NCBI GenBank assembly: GCA_018697195.1
Contig: CM031860.1
Coordinates: 60,900,509 to 60,964,508 of the forward strand
Reading direction: 5' to 3'
From: Certhia americana
Taxonomy: Eukaryota > Chordata > Aves > Passeriformes > Certhiidae
DNA: 64,000 bases
Position numbers and translations under genes: made by a program. The notes beneath the pieces were generated by a model. That model did no database searches and was not told the DNA's origin. It worked only from the letters and a program-made list of their open reading frames with translations. Below are positions 30,315 through 41,759 of this stretch, one piece after another. Within the stretch, counting starts at the first letter, position 1. Each line of letters starts with the position of its first letter.

Positions 30315-30648
30315 CTTAAACCAGGGAGATGGGGGTAAGGAAAGCCAAGGACACTGTCTTTGGAAGGAAAGAGAAGGAAATGTAACACCTGAGCTTGGAA
30401 AAGCATCCATTGAAGACAGCAGGGGTGTGAACAGCCTCAAAGACTTGGAAAGATGGTAAAAGATCAGCAGAACAGAAGATGCTGTAATCACCATGGACTT
30501 TAAGGAGCTAAATCCACATGAGCCTTTGCAGCACCACATCCAGGTTCCCAGGACTCCCAGCACGTCTGGCCAACGGATTGGTGAGGTCTTGTTTTTGGAG
30601 CCTGGACATCACTGCTTTGCTGTGCTTTTATTAGTTGTATATGTAGTC

Positions 30649-30654
30649 AATAAA
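30649..30654 (+). terminator. Polyadenylation signal of the 3' LTR
   Basis: AATAAA, followed within about 10 bases by 'tgtgtctgtt', a GT-rich stretch of the downstream-element type. It is about 70 bp past the conserved 'ggattggtgag' block. No AATAAA exists at the same place in the 5' LTR. Confidence 0.55.
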
Positions 30655-30669
30655 TGTGTCTGTTAGAGA

Positions 30670-33600
30670 ATGGGCTGCCTGTTCAATCACTGTCTCTCAT
30701 TCACTACCCAGGCTTGTACCTTTGGCTACACTGGAAAAGTGAAATTCTGGTAAAAAGAAAAAAAAATTGGATTTTTGTCTCTTTTATAAGCCCAGATCTC
30801 CCACTTGCTTTTTGTCTGCAGAATATTCACTCAAACACAAAGATTTCTGCCTTGGGCTGCAGAATGGGGCTCTGAGCTGATGCACAAACTCAGTCCCCTC
30901 TCTCACTCTGCCTCTCCTCACCTGCATCTCTCCCCTGCCTCTGAATATAGAAAGAGCCTCAAAATACACACAGGTGATCTCAATTTTAAAACATGGACAA
31001 TTTCAAATATTAGATTAACCACCTCATTTCCAGCCCATGTTCAATTTCATCTCAGAGGTGCTGCACTCTCTAAGAATGGGCCAGGGGGTGGGGGGGGTTA
31101 CACAGACAAAAAACCCTTTGCAGTTCAGGTTGAAATATAAATAAAGTTCTTTAACCTAGCAGAAACCACATAAAAACTTAGAAATGAATTTAAAACCCAC
31201 TTTTCACAATCACCATGCTGTGAAGTGAAAAGAAATATCATGTTGCCCCAGCACAGGTGTTTTAAAAAAATGCAAAAGTTTCATAAAGACACTTCCCCTT
31301 AAAAATGTACGTTACAACTGAGCTCATGAAAATATAAATAAATAAATCATAGTCTAAACCCACAGAAATCCATTTTTTCCCCACCAAGAACCACAAATAC
31401 ACCCCCTTCACCCTTGGAATGGGAGGTTGAACTCTCCCTTCACCCCTCCTACCTGGCTGGGAAAGGGCCATTACCTGGTCCCATCTACACTTTGCTGTTT
31501 CATTCAGTTTCCCCATCATAAAGCCTCACAGAAAACACTTGATTGTTTTGGTTAAAGCACCTTTCTTACTTGCTAAAACCTCAGATGTTTCATGAGAACA
31601 AATTTCCCAGTGAATAATTACCCTTTCACATAAAGCCTTTACCCCTTAAACCTGTTTTGGGACCATGGAGCAGAAAAAAGAAAATTCCCATTATCCACTC
31701 TTCAATCCCAAACATGTACCGTGAGTGTGGGGCTGCAGGGATTAGCCCTGGGATCGTAGTATAGCCATAGGAAAGGGGTTCCTATACTTACACACAGGTT
31801 TTAGCTGAGCACAGACCCTGCATGTGCATCCTCTGCAGCTGCACCGAGCTGCTCCCTCTGCACAGCTGGCTCCTGTGAGCAAGTGGGTTGGGAAAATTTA
31901 GAAAACTACCAAGGTCCCCCCCCCCCCCCCCCCCCCCACTGTCATTTGTTTATCACCACAAGCCAAGGAGGGCTGTTTTCACAGTGGCAGCACAATTGCT
32001 GTGTCTGTGACACACTTGGGGCTGTAGCCTGGGGGCAGGACTCCAGGATTTGTCTGCTTTTCCAGCAGTTTCAGTAGATCCCAAAAAAGATTCTACCCAA
32101 ACCTCACATGGATCAAATGGGTAACACAACTGGGTTTATTCCCTGGTCATTTTGTCTCTATTCTCTCTGCTTTGGGTCAGAGTGGACTCTCTGCAGCACA
32201 TGTGAGCTGGGTCCTGTGGAAGCCCCCCATCCATCCCCTATGCTCTGGCTTCCCTCAGCTCCAACTAGGCAGATCAGAGGAGGTTTTCAGCTCTAGCACA
32301 GCCTGGCTGCCTCTGTGTCAGGCTGTGAGCAGGTCACTAGCCCCATGGCAGTAATTCAGATTAAATTCTGAAAATTAGGGGTTTAAGTACTACTGAGAAG
32401 AAGTTTTGACTCAACCTGAACAAAGTGATGTAAAAAGAAGCCTTGGTGGAATCCCAGACCTGCTGGGGTCCTCTTAAAAGTCAAAAAAAGACACCCAAGG
32501 GACAGAAATGTACCGAATGTAATTTAAGACAAGGTAAGTGCAGATCTCTGGATATATCTCATGAGACTGCAGAGATACATCTCAGCGTACCTGGCCTGAT
32601 GGACATTTCCTGCTGCAGCAGAGGATGCTGGTGGTTTTGGAAGGTGGCCTGCAGTCACACAGCAGGTCCTCACTCCATTTGAGCAGACATGGAGTCTCCA
32701 TCTTCTCCAAAGCACAGGTGAGTGGCTGTGTGGAGATATCTGATCATGGCTGCTTGAGGCCATCCCCAGAGCCAGCCCTGTGGTAAGGACCTGACAGCTA
32801 CCCTGAACCTAAACATCCCACAGAGGCTCAAATCAAATGCAGACGGAATTTGCTTCTGGGTCTTTCCCTGGCTAGGCTTGTACCTGAACACGTGTCTCAG
32901 AAAAAGCTCAGACGTTGATTTCCCATCCCCAAGCAAATTACAGCATTGTATTTTCAGAAGAATGTTCAACAAAGCATGGAGTTTTTTGGGGGAGGTTCTG
33001 CCTCTGAGGCCCTAAAGATCATCAAGGTTCATTTCATATCTCTTTGGGCAGGGCCAGCTGGGCAGATTTCGCTGTAAGAGCTTCCTCTTAAACCCATCAT
33101 CAGCATTTTAACCACAGTCATTCTCTGGTGTAAACTTTGCTTTTCAGACTTGAGGCTTGGCCATGGCTCTTTTTCTAGTCCTTCCTTCTCTCTCTTCCCT
33201 CTTTCCCACCTCCAGCATTTACTCTTTCCTGCACCAGCTGTTTTCCACCTTCCTTAACATCACTCTTTTGCTTCTCAAATGTGACTGTCACTCCAGTCAT
33301 TGTTCAGGAGTGAGAAAGCCCCAGGGCAGTGATAAAAGTGCATTGATATAACCTGGCTGATCACAATTTTGTTACTTATGGGCATGATGAAAGAAATGAG
33401 CTTAGGCAGAGGAATAAGGAAAAGCAACAAGACTGAGAGGCACAATGAGAGCTAAATGCTGGTTTGAGAGCTAAAATGCTGGGTAGCTCATCTGGGATGT
33501 GGGACATATTATGGTTTGTGTTGATTTTTTTCTCTTTCATAGAGTCTCGGAGAAATTCTGTGATGTGCCAGCACTCAGCATGAAGGGAGACGCTTGATTT

Positions 33601-35604
33601 ATTCCACACAACAGTCTCAGGAAGTGATCAGGTCTACATCAGCCTGGCTGAGTAGGGTCATGAATAACTCAGCAGGGAGTTAGTTTACTCTTAGGAGTGG
33701 TGAAATGACTGAAGATGTATCCTGCAGAGAGGATTCTTGTGGGTTCACTCATCTTCTTAAAAATAAAACACAATTGAAACAAATTCCGATTTTGAGAGAT
33801 GCCTGTCATTAATGTGACTGTTGAATTTGGCATGGCTAACAAAAGACTGTAATTAAGAATTAGGCCTTCTAAAGCATGGGACAATAAAAATGCTCTCTAA
33901 AAAATATTCCTCCAGCTCCTCTCAGCATCTTCACCGGTGGATAGGAGTCACAGGTATCTGGAAAGAGAATAGCAAGACATGAAGTTACTTGACATAGTGC
34001 AGGCTAGAAGACATGGTGGGGGGAAATATATGCCTTAAAAACCCTGGAGTTACGCTTGCTCTCCATGAGCAAATGTTGCAGTAAGGCTAGAAAGATGCCT
34101 GCTTGCCTATGTTTGCCTAAGCAAATGGCATCAGAAAGTCAATAAAAAAATTGCTAAGAAAAGAGAAAGAAACAAAGGTTTGTTTGCTTTAACAGCACAC
34201 TCACCAATGAACAAGAAAGCACCACCACAACAGCAGTGATATATGTGTCCTCACTTCCTTCACACGTCATCAGAAACCTCACTGGTAATCTTCACCCAGT
34301 TAGCTGCCAGAGCAGCAAAATCATAACGAGAGGTGAGGTAGCTGAGAGCTGAGGGCTGGAGAGTGGTCAGGAGAGTGAGGTGGAGATGGACACCACCCCG
34401 AGGGGCTGTCTCAGCCTCCTTCCCTTCACCCTTCAGGTGCTTCTCACTGCTCTGGGCACAGCGTGGGGACATGAAAGGCAGGCTGTGCTCAGGTGTGCAG
34501 AGCTCACAGCTGCAGGGCAGGCAGGGCTGGCTCTGCTGGGGCTGGTGACACAACACCTCCACCACAGACACAGCACCAGCACCCCTGAACGCCTGTGGTC
34601 GGATTTCTTCACTTGTTGAGCTAAGGAAAAAAAAAAAAAAAAGAGACAAAAAGAGCTCTAAACAAACCAGAAGGTAGGCAGTGAACAGTTAGCATCACCT
34701 TCTCCATCTGATTTGAGAGGGATTTTTCTGAAAGCAAAGCCACTTCCATAAAATACCCTCTTTTTAAGGGCAATTCTAAGGAAATGGGTCCATCTCCTTC
34801 TTTAGGCTGTGATACCCCCAGAGAGTGACATGGAATTACTGATCAGGGAAGAGACATGCATCCCAAGAGTTTTCAAAAAATACCACAAAACTGTAAGTGC
34901 TTGAACAGACACAAATGCCAGCAATGCCAGCAGCCGGCCATTCACAGTCCCAAAATGCAGTTTATTTAAATCTGATGGGATCTGATGCTGTTTTGCAGGA
35001 TATAACTCCACTATCATGGTGTTGATTTCACGCCAGCTTCCCAGTTATCCTTCTCCATGCTGAGCATGACAGCATGGAGCAGGGATGGAGCTCACACGTG
35101 AATAAACTGCTGATGCACACTCAAATTTGAACGCTACACACAGTGCAGGTGAAAAAGGTGCCTTCCCAAGGGCCACTGAGGTATCTACATCATGAGCACC
35201 ACTGACATGACCTACTGGGCCCAGGGACCTCTGTGCAAGCACAGATGTTGCTCCTGAAGGCAAGCCCAGGTGCTGCCTGAGAGAAACCCACAAGAGCTGA
35301 GCCCACGGTCCCCTGACCTGCACTTACATGAAACTGCAGCACCAAAACTTCTACTGGCCTCTAAGAAGTGGGCAAAAGAGGCAAATCTTGCAAACTGCTG
35401 AGAACTCTCACATTTCAGTGATCACACAGCCCTTTGCCCAAACTGGGTGACTCATTTGTCCAGACAGAAATGCAGATTCCTGATGCTGCAGCAACATTGG
35501 GGGTGCAAAGCAAGACAGGGAGCATTACTGGGGTGAAGCTGAGCAAGGCAGAGTTATTGTTGCTTTTTTTTTTTAAGCACAGCAGTTGGCTATGCCCCCA
35601 GCTT
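30670..35604. other. Intergenic stretch without recognised genes
   Basis: No coding exon, RNA gene or clear mobile element was recognised. It holds a 22-base C run (listed separately) and an A run at 34,624-34,642. ORFs here are short and lack domains. Confidence 0.55.
31916..31937 (+). repeat. Poly-C tract, 22 bases
   Basis: An uninterrupted run of 22 C, which is poly-G on the other strand and could fold into quadruplex or i-motif structures. The length is likely to vary and to be poorly sequenced. Confidence 0.95.
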
Positions 35605-35765
35605 AAGAAGGACATGGATCTGCTGAAGTGAGTCCAGAGGAGGCCATGAAGTTGCTCAAAGGGCTAGAGCACCTCTGTTATGGAGACAGGATGAGATGGG
35701 GATGTTCAGCTTGGAGAAGGCTCCAGGGAGACCTTCCAGCACTTTCTGTCACCTAAAGAAGGTAC
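35605..35765 (+). mobile_element. CR1 LINE fragment
   Basis: Sense CR1 sequence: 'aagaaggacatggatctgct', 'gtccagaggaggccatgaag', 'agagcacctctgttatggag', 'acaggatgagatggggatgt' and 'tcagcttggagaaggctcca'. Truncated at both ends. Confidence 0.88.
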
Positions 35766-38700
35766 ACACATAGACTAATATAGTGTAGTTTCAAAATAAA
35801 CATTTTGAGGGAAAAAGCTTGCCTAAATGCAAGAGGTATCACAGCCAATATATTTCTCACACATCACGATATTATTGATAACTGTGGTTCAGTTTGTGGA
35901 GCTTGAATTTATAATGCAAACAGTTTGCAAGCATCTAGCACTTAGCTTTGAGGAAAAAAACTTCATTTTAACTGTTTGTTAGTGCACAGAACACTTCTGG
36001 GAACTGTTTCATCCTTAATTCTAAGGAATCCTACTTCACTTTAAACGTGTCTTTTAAATCTCCCCTCTCCCACACAAACAGATTTTCAGTTTTTTCCACA
36101 GCTCTCACAGAGAAAAACCCCACAATGTGCTACTTCTTTCACAATCCCCCCACTGAGAATCTAGCTTTATTTCAAACTTTCATATCTCAAGTACAGAAAC
36201 AGCAAGGACCCAAGTCTATCAATACAGGAGGAAAAAGTCTGTGACCTGAGGATCTGTGGTTTTGCCAGATGTTGTTAAGTATCAATTCTGCAATGAAGCC
36301 CAACTGTGTGACAAGTGGCACCAGCACATTGTGCAAGGTGGGCTCCCACAGGTGTTCAGGACTTGTGGATATTTCTGTCACCTGTGGCAACTTTGATTTA
36401 AGATTTATGCCCACACTCAGCGTTCCACCCTGGAGCAGGAGTGACTGACAGCACATTCCTAGGAGCAAATCTGGGCAGGCAGTTTTCTGCAGCCCTCTGA
36501 AATCAAAGCAGGATTTTCCTAAATTCAATAGGAATCAATGCCTAAATCTTCATTTTGCCAGAACCGCCCCCCCCCCCCAAAATAACCTGGTTGAAATAGC
36601 ATTTCATTGCTTTTAACTGTAAATTGAGCTCTAAAAGGGAGATGAAGAACACTTGGTACTCCTTTTCCAAAGCTGTCCCACAGATTTATGGCACTGTACT
36701 AATTTATAGTTTTCTATTCACTGGGGTTTTTTGTGACTATTTTTGTGACACCTGTTTTAGGGTATAATCAAGAACTCTTACAGCTGGTCAGGGTTAAAAA
36801 GACACCATGCTTGGCTACTCAACCTTGGTCTGAAAACAGAACCAGGATGGGAAACAGATACAGCTGGAGAGACACCAGCACATCTGGCAGGGCTCTGACC
36901 TCCTCCCTCAGGCCATTTCCAGCACTGGATATCCAGAAGAACCAGCAGCTGTAACATGTTGTGGTCAAAAAAGCTGTAGCTGGAAGAGCTCATTTCGCAC
37001 CACATTCATGGTAAAGCTGTAAATCACAGGAGAAGCTTGTGGAAAGAGAACACAAATCACCCTGGTGCTTTCCTCTTGGTGTTTTGGCAGATAAACACAT
37101 CCACCAAGCACACTGCCAGCTTCTGTAGTGTGGGATGGCAGTGCTGGCCAGGAGATCCATGCTGAAAAAAGCCCTTAATTTAATTAAGCTGTAGCAGTTC
37201 TCTGACTTGTTCCAACAACTGTTCTACACTGTGATCTGGTTCTACAGACAAATGGCACATTTGAGACGCAGTGCAGGGCGTTGTATTCAGATGATTTGTA
37301 GTGATTTTGGTTGAATGAATCTTTAAGGAAACATGTTTGGAAAAGTTATCAGGTTAGCTGTGACAAGGACATGGCTCATAAGCCAACAGTGGGGTTAACT
37401 TGGCAGGGGTTGGTGCTCCCTGTGTGCCTCACTGAAACCACAGCCCGAGTTCAGGGCACACAAGGTGATTCAGGGGTTCTCCCTTTCTTTGGTGAGAACC
37501 TTCCACCGTGGAAAGGTCACTTTTTGCTCACTTCACTCTGAGCTGTCCTGTTTCAGTTGTGGACTTTCTCAGGCAGACTGTGAACTAGAATCTTGCCACA
37601 TGTTATTTACATACCACAGCCAGTACAAAACCAATGTATAAAAATCATAAAGGGGAAAACAAACTATAAAATAGTGACACTTCTTTGCAAATTCATAGCA
37701 CCCTTCACAGGCCAATGAGTGTGACAACTGTGTTCAGAGGTGAGTATCTGGGCTCCACTGTGTTCATTGAACAAGCAATTCCACTGCTTGCAGGTGTTTC
37801 CTGCTGTTTTTGCTCCCTCTAGGTGAGAAAGGGTGATCTTATCTCTCTCTAATGTTGGCTGCTCTTTATGGAGAGTTTCAGCAGATCTATTTGTCTGTGA
37901 GGGAGAGCAGCAGACACAAAGACATATGGATGTCCAAGGAATGGCAATCTCCAGAAGGAAGGAGGGAAGTGGCAGCAGCAGTCTGCTTCAGGGGCACAGC
38001 ATGGGCAGGAGAAATCTGCCAGAATTTCTGCACCATTTGTAGCTGAAACAAGAAGTCTTGGAAGATCTACTTAATCCAGGTGACCTGAAACCAGGGACAT
38101 AGCCAAAACTGAAATGCAGGAGTCTTCCATTCAAGCTCAGTTTTAAACAGCACATTTATCCTTTGTTTTGTGCTCTACATGTACACAGTTTTACCTTGTC
38201 CTTTATGTATAGAGCAGGTCTTTCTCGAAGCCAAGCAGCACACAAGTTTTCCAGACTTGGAAAAACTTCCAGACAAGGAACAGATCTAATTTAGTGCTGC
38301 TGGCCCAGCAGAGGGGAATGCTCCTGGACACTCTGGTCTCCAAGGGATCTCCAGGAAGATCTGAAAGATTTTCTGCTCAGATGTGACAAAGATCTGTGGC
38401 TCCATTTGTTTCTCAAATCAGAATTTTAATGCTTTGGTGGCTTTAATGGGAGGAACAGATGGGCAGAATTAGATTTCATTAGTGACATTTGTCTCTAAGA
38501 AGTGAAAAATGTATTAAAGAATAAATAACATCATGGATCTCTGTGCTTTGTACTTAAAACATAAAGAACTACTGGCACAAATGTGAAAGGCCTGGAACAA
38601 GGAGATCAGGAAACACATGAACAATAACCATTATTTATGACCTTAGAAAATTGGTTATTGCTTACCTAAATTAAAGCTACACGTCACTTCTGCTAGGCGA

Positions 38701-40174
38701 GAATCTGCTATGTCTCATTTGCAGCATTTACATCACAGATGCATCATTTTTTAATGGAAATGTGACAAGAACACTTCATTTGGGATCTTATCTTTCATGC
38801 TTGACACCAAGAACCTTAGTTTAGAGCACAGTTTCTGCACCCACTTTCCAGTGGGTGGGTGAGCAGAGTACGGAGTTCATGTACACATTTGGGAATGATC
38901 ACTGAACAAACCAAAACTATTCCCTTGTTCGGCCAAATCATGCCTTTTCAATATTTTCAGAGCCATTAATCCCCTCTTCCTGACTTCCAAAAGTGCAACT
39001 CTTTTTTTCCAAAGCAAGTCAATTTGCACTTATTCCTCTTCGCTTAGTGTGTTCATGGTGTGCAAGTGGAGTACTGCTTCATGGCCTTTCTATCTGCTGG
39101 GGAGTTTTCTAAGTTTTTTTTAGACTGAATTCCTAAGAAAAGAAGGTCTTTGTGATTATATGGAGCAAGGATGCCCTAGAAAAAAATTACACTGGCTAAA
39201 TTTGCACAGTCCTCTGTGACAGAATAGCAGAAAACCAGAGGAAAGATCAGATCTGGGTGAGGAAAGAGAGGCATTGAAGAAAGCAGAAGCATTTTCAGTC
39301 TCAAATAAAGACTAGAAGAGTTTAGAAAAGGGGACTGAAACATGAACCCTATATGCACTTTTAACTTAAACCTGAATCCTTGGGCTGAAGTTCCTGGGAC
39401 TTCTGACCAGTGAATTGTTATTGGCACATACATGTCCCTGCTCAGCTTTGTTTAGCTAAGTTTGTCTGTTAAAGGATGGACTAAACTACTTGACAGCTCA
39501 GGTTCTGACTACCCAGATTTATAATTTAGCAGTAGCAGGAAAAATCTAGAGCCAGATTGCAATCAACCACAAAATACAAATTCAAAGAGAAACCAGAAAG
39601 AAAAAGCAGGCTACGTTGCTTTTCAGGGCTTTTCAACCTTCCTCTTATACTCACAAAACTAAACCTAAGAGAAATCAGACAGAATTCAAGGTTTTGAGGG
39701 CCCTGGTCTCTGCTCTATCCCACAGAACAACAGCCCACAACAGAAAGCTTCAGTTGGGCAGATTTACTGAGCACAGCAGCTCAGCACAGGTGGCTCTTCA
39801 AACAGACTCACCCTGGGGAAAGCACAGTTGGAGTGGTGCAAACCAAAAGTGAGAGGGCTTTCAGGTCCCACATCAAGGCTTACAGAAGCTTTCCTGTGAC
39901 CTGGAGGCAATGAGAGAGACACTAAACAGCCTCTTATGAAATTGCTTTTAAATGATCAGTTTTCAGAACTGATATATAATGTCACACAGGCTTCAGGTCC
40001 TCTGCACAAGCTCTGCTCTGAACACTGCAGGCAGATTGTGCAATTCCCCTCTTCCTCTTGCCTTCCCCTGCCTACCCCAGGCCCTGTAGAAGCTGATGCT
40101 TCCAATGTCTGTGGCTTATTGAAAGTCTCACTCATGAGTCCTGGGAGCAGCATAAAAGCTTGACCATATTATGG
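35766..40174. other. Intergenic stretch without recognised genes
   Basis: No gene is supportable. A 12-base C run lies at 36,567-36,578. The segment 38,371-38,421 is the source or sister of an exact 51-bp copy at 40,230 (listed separately). Confidence 0.55.
38371..38421 (+). repeat. 51-bp sequence, copy 1
   Basis: Exactly identical, base for base, to 40,230-40,280 in the same orientation. Here it is embedded in unique-looking sequence, so this is the more likely donor. Confidence 0.9.
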
Positions 40175-40865
40175 AATTATAAAATCATAGAATAGTTTGG
40201 GTTGGACATTTATAGATCTTCTAGTCCAGTTCTGCTCAGATGTGACAAAGATCTGTGGCTCCATTTGTTTCTCAAATCAGCCCTAGATCAGGTTGCTCAA
40301 AGCCCAAATCCAACCTGTCCTTGAGCACTTCCAGGGATGGGGCATCCATGGCTGCTTTGGGCAGTCTGTGTCAGGACCTCACCCTCTGCACAGGGAACAA
40401 TTTCTTCCTAATATCCAATCTAAACTTGCCTCCTTGTTAAAAAGCCATTCCCTCTTGTCCTGTCACTCCATGCCCTTGTCCAAAGTCCCTCTCCAGCTCT
40501 CTTGTATCCCCTTTAGGCACTGAAAGGTGCTGGAAAGTCTCCTTGAGCTTTCTCTTCTCCAGGTGAACACTCCCAGCTCTCTCAGCCTGTCTCCAGAGCA
40601 GAGGTGCTCCAGCCCTCTGAGCATCTCTGTGGCATCCTCTGGACTTCCTCCAGCACATTCATGTACTTCTTATGCTGGGAACCACAGAGCTGGATGCAGT
40701 ATTTGAGGAGGGGGCTCACCAGAACAGAGCAGAGAAGCAGAATCCCCCCCTCAGCTTGCCCACCCTGCTGGTGACTTAGCCCAGGACAGGTTGGACTTTC
40801 TGGGTTGCCTGTGCACATGGCCAGGTCATGTCTAGCCTCTCATCCACCAGTATCTCCAAGCTCTC
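40175..40865 (-). mobile_element. CR1 LINE copy, longest in the window
   Basis: Antisense CR1 of nearly 700 bp: 'aaaatcatagaatagtttgg', 'ccaacctgtccttgagcact', 'tccagggatggggcatccat', 'ctaatatccaatctaaactt', 'attccctcttgtcctgtcac', 'ctccagcacattcatgtact' and 'aggttggactttctgggttg'. Its first part is interrupted at 40,230-40,280 by a foreign 51-bp segment. It covers the CR1 3' region only, with no RT domain. Confidence 0.93.
40230..40280 (+). repeat. 51-bp sequence, copy 2, inside CR1
   Basis: An exact copy of 38,371-38,421 lying inside the CR1 element. The CR1 sequence expected after 'tctagtccag' is missing and resumes at 'ccctagatcaggttgctcaa'. It therefore looks like a templated insertion with a small deletion. 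Confidence 0.9.
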
Positions 40866-41169
40866 ATTCCTTAAAAATCAGGAATATATGAGGAAAATCT
40901 CCTAGACAATGTGTACATTACAACCATTTCCCTATTTAATGGACTCATTTTCCACTTAGAACTGGTAACCAAAAAAGCAAAGAAAACTGAAACCCCAATA
41001 GCAAATAACATCTGGAATAATTTTGCTATACTGTAGATAGGCCTACAGCAGTTTCCTACACTCCTGTTTTGGGGGGTTATAATTCTGTTCCAAACAAATA
41101 TTTAAAATCACACCAGTTCTACATCAGTCTCTTGTGGTTTTATTATTATTGTGCCTTCACTTAAAATTT

Positions 41170-41238
41170 TTTAATGGCCAGACTTGATGATCTTAGAACT
41201 TAGATCTTTTCCAACCTTAACAATTCTATAAAATATTT
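41170..41238 (+). mobile_element. CR1 3' end fragment
   Basis: A short sense CR1 terminus: 'ccagacttgatgatcttaga', then 'tcttttccaaccttaacaat' and 'tctataaaata'. About 70 bp. Confidence 0.75.
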
Positions 41239-41708
41239 TATCAAAATGCTCAATATACAAGAAAATTTGCTATTTAGCCTAGTTGCACAGCACTTCTAAG
41301 AAGTACGTCTGCAATCACCCCAAAATTCATTCTGCAGTTAACAGTTGGCAGCCCTCTCCTGGGTAAAAGAGAAAGTACAAGAGCTTCCCTCCATCCCATA
41401 AATATCTTATGCCAAATGTGAGATGAATCCTGAAAGCAACACAATTGATACAGACTTGTCACTTTTCAGGATTAAGGTTGCCTTTGACTTGTCAAAGGGA
41501 ATCTCTAAGTTCAGAACACTTCTTTCTAGACTGAGCACTGCAGAGGCTGTGCCAAAATAGGTGCTGCTACCCCCAGAGAGCAAAAAAAAGTGGGAAAACT
41601 GCAAAGGTTGAAGCATCTTCCCTGGGGTTGTCACTGAAGATGTAATTATGAAAAGTCTAGGACTGCATCTCATTTTAAGTAGACACTGCCTCTTAAAACC
41701 ATTAAACC

Positions 41709-41710
<2 letters not shown>

Positions 41711-41747
<37 letters not shown>
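41711..41747 (+). repeat. (CAA)n microsatellite
   Basis: About twelve uninterrupted CAA/AAC triplets. On the other strand they make a poly-Val ORF segment that is not a gene. Confidence 0.95.
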
Positions 41748-41759
41748 AATCCAAAAGCA

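Larger units (their letters stand above)
20708..30668 (+). mobile_element. Old endogenous retrovirus with intact gag, pol and env
   Basis: A provirus of about 10 kb in the order 5' LTR, leader, gag, amber codon, pol, env, polypurine tract, 3' LTR. Gag and pol share one frame across a single TAG, as in gamma- and epsilonretroviruses. Env is read from its own ATG after a splice acceptor. The LTRs are diverged but can still be aligned, and the 3' LTR is interrupted by a CR1 fragment and a solo LTR, so the insertion is old. All three large frames are nevertheless open, and the RT active site is lost. I infer that the host has kept it as a gene. The layout recalls the avian element named ovex1, but this was not tested. 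The outer ends are estimates and no target duplication was identified. Confidence 0.9.
29563..30668 (+). repeat. 3' LTR, diverged and twice interrupted
   Basis: It begins at 'tggccaagcagc', is broken by a CR1 fragment (29588-29795) and by a solo LTR (29878-30314), and resumes with 'ccagggagatgggggtaagg'. Removing both insertions leaves about 450 bp, in line with the 5' copy. The exact 11-bp block 'ggattggtgag' is at 30,575-30,585. The right end is approximate. Confidence 0.68.
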
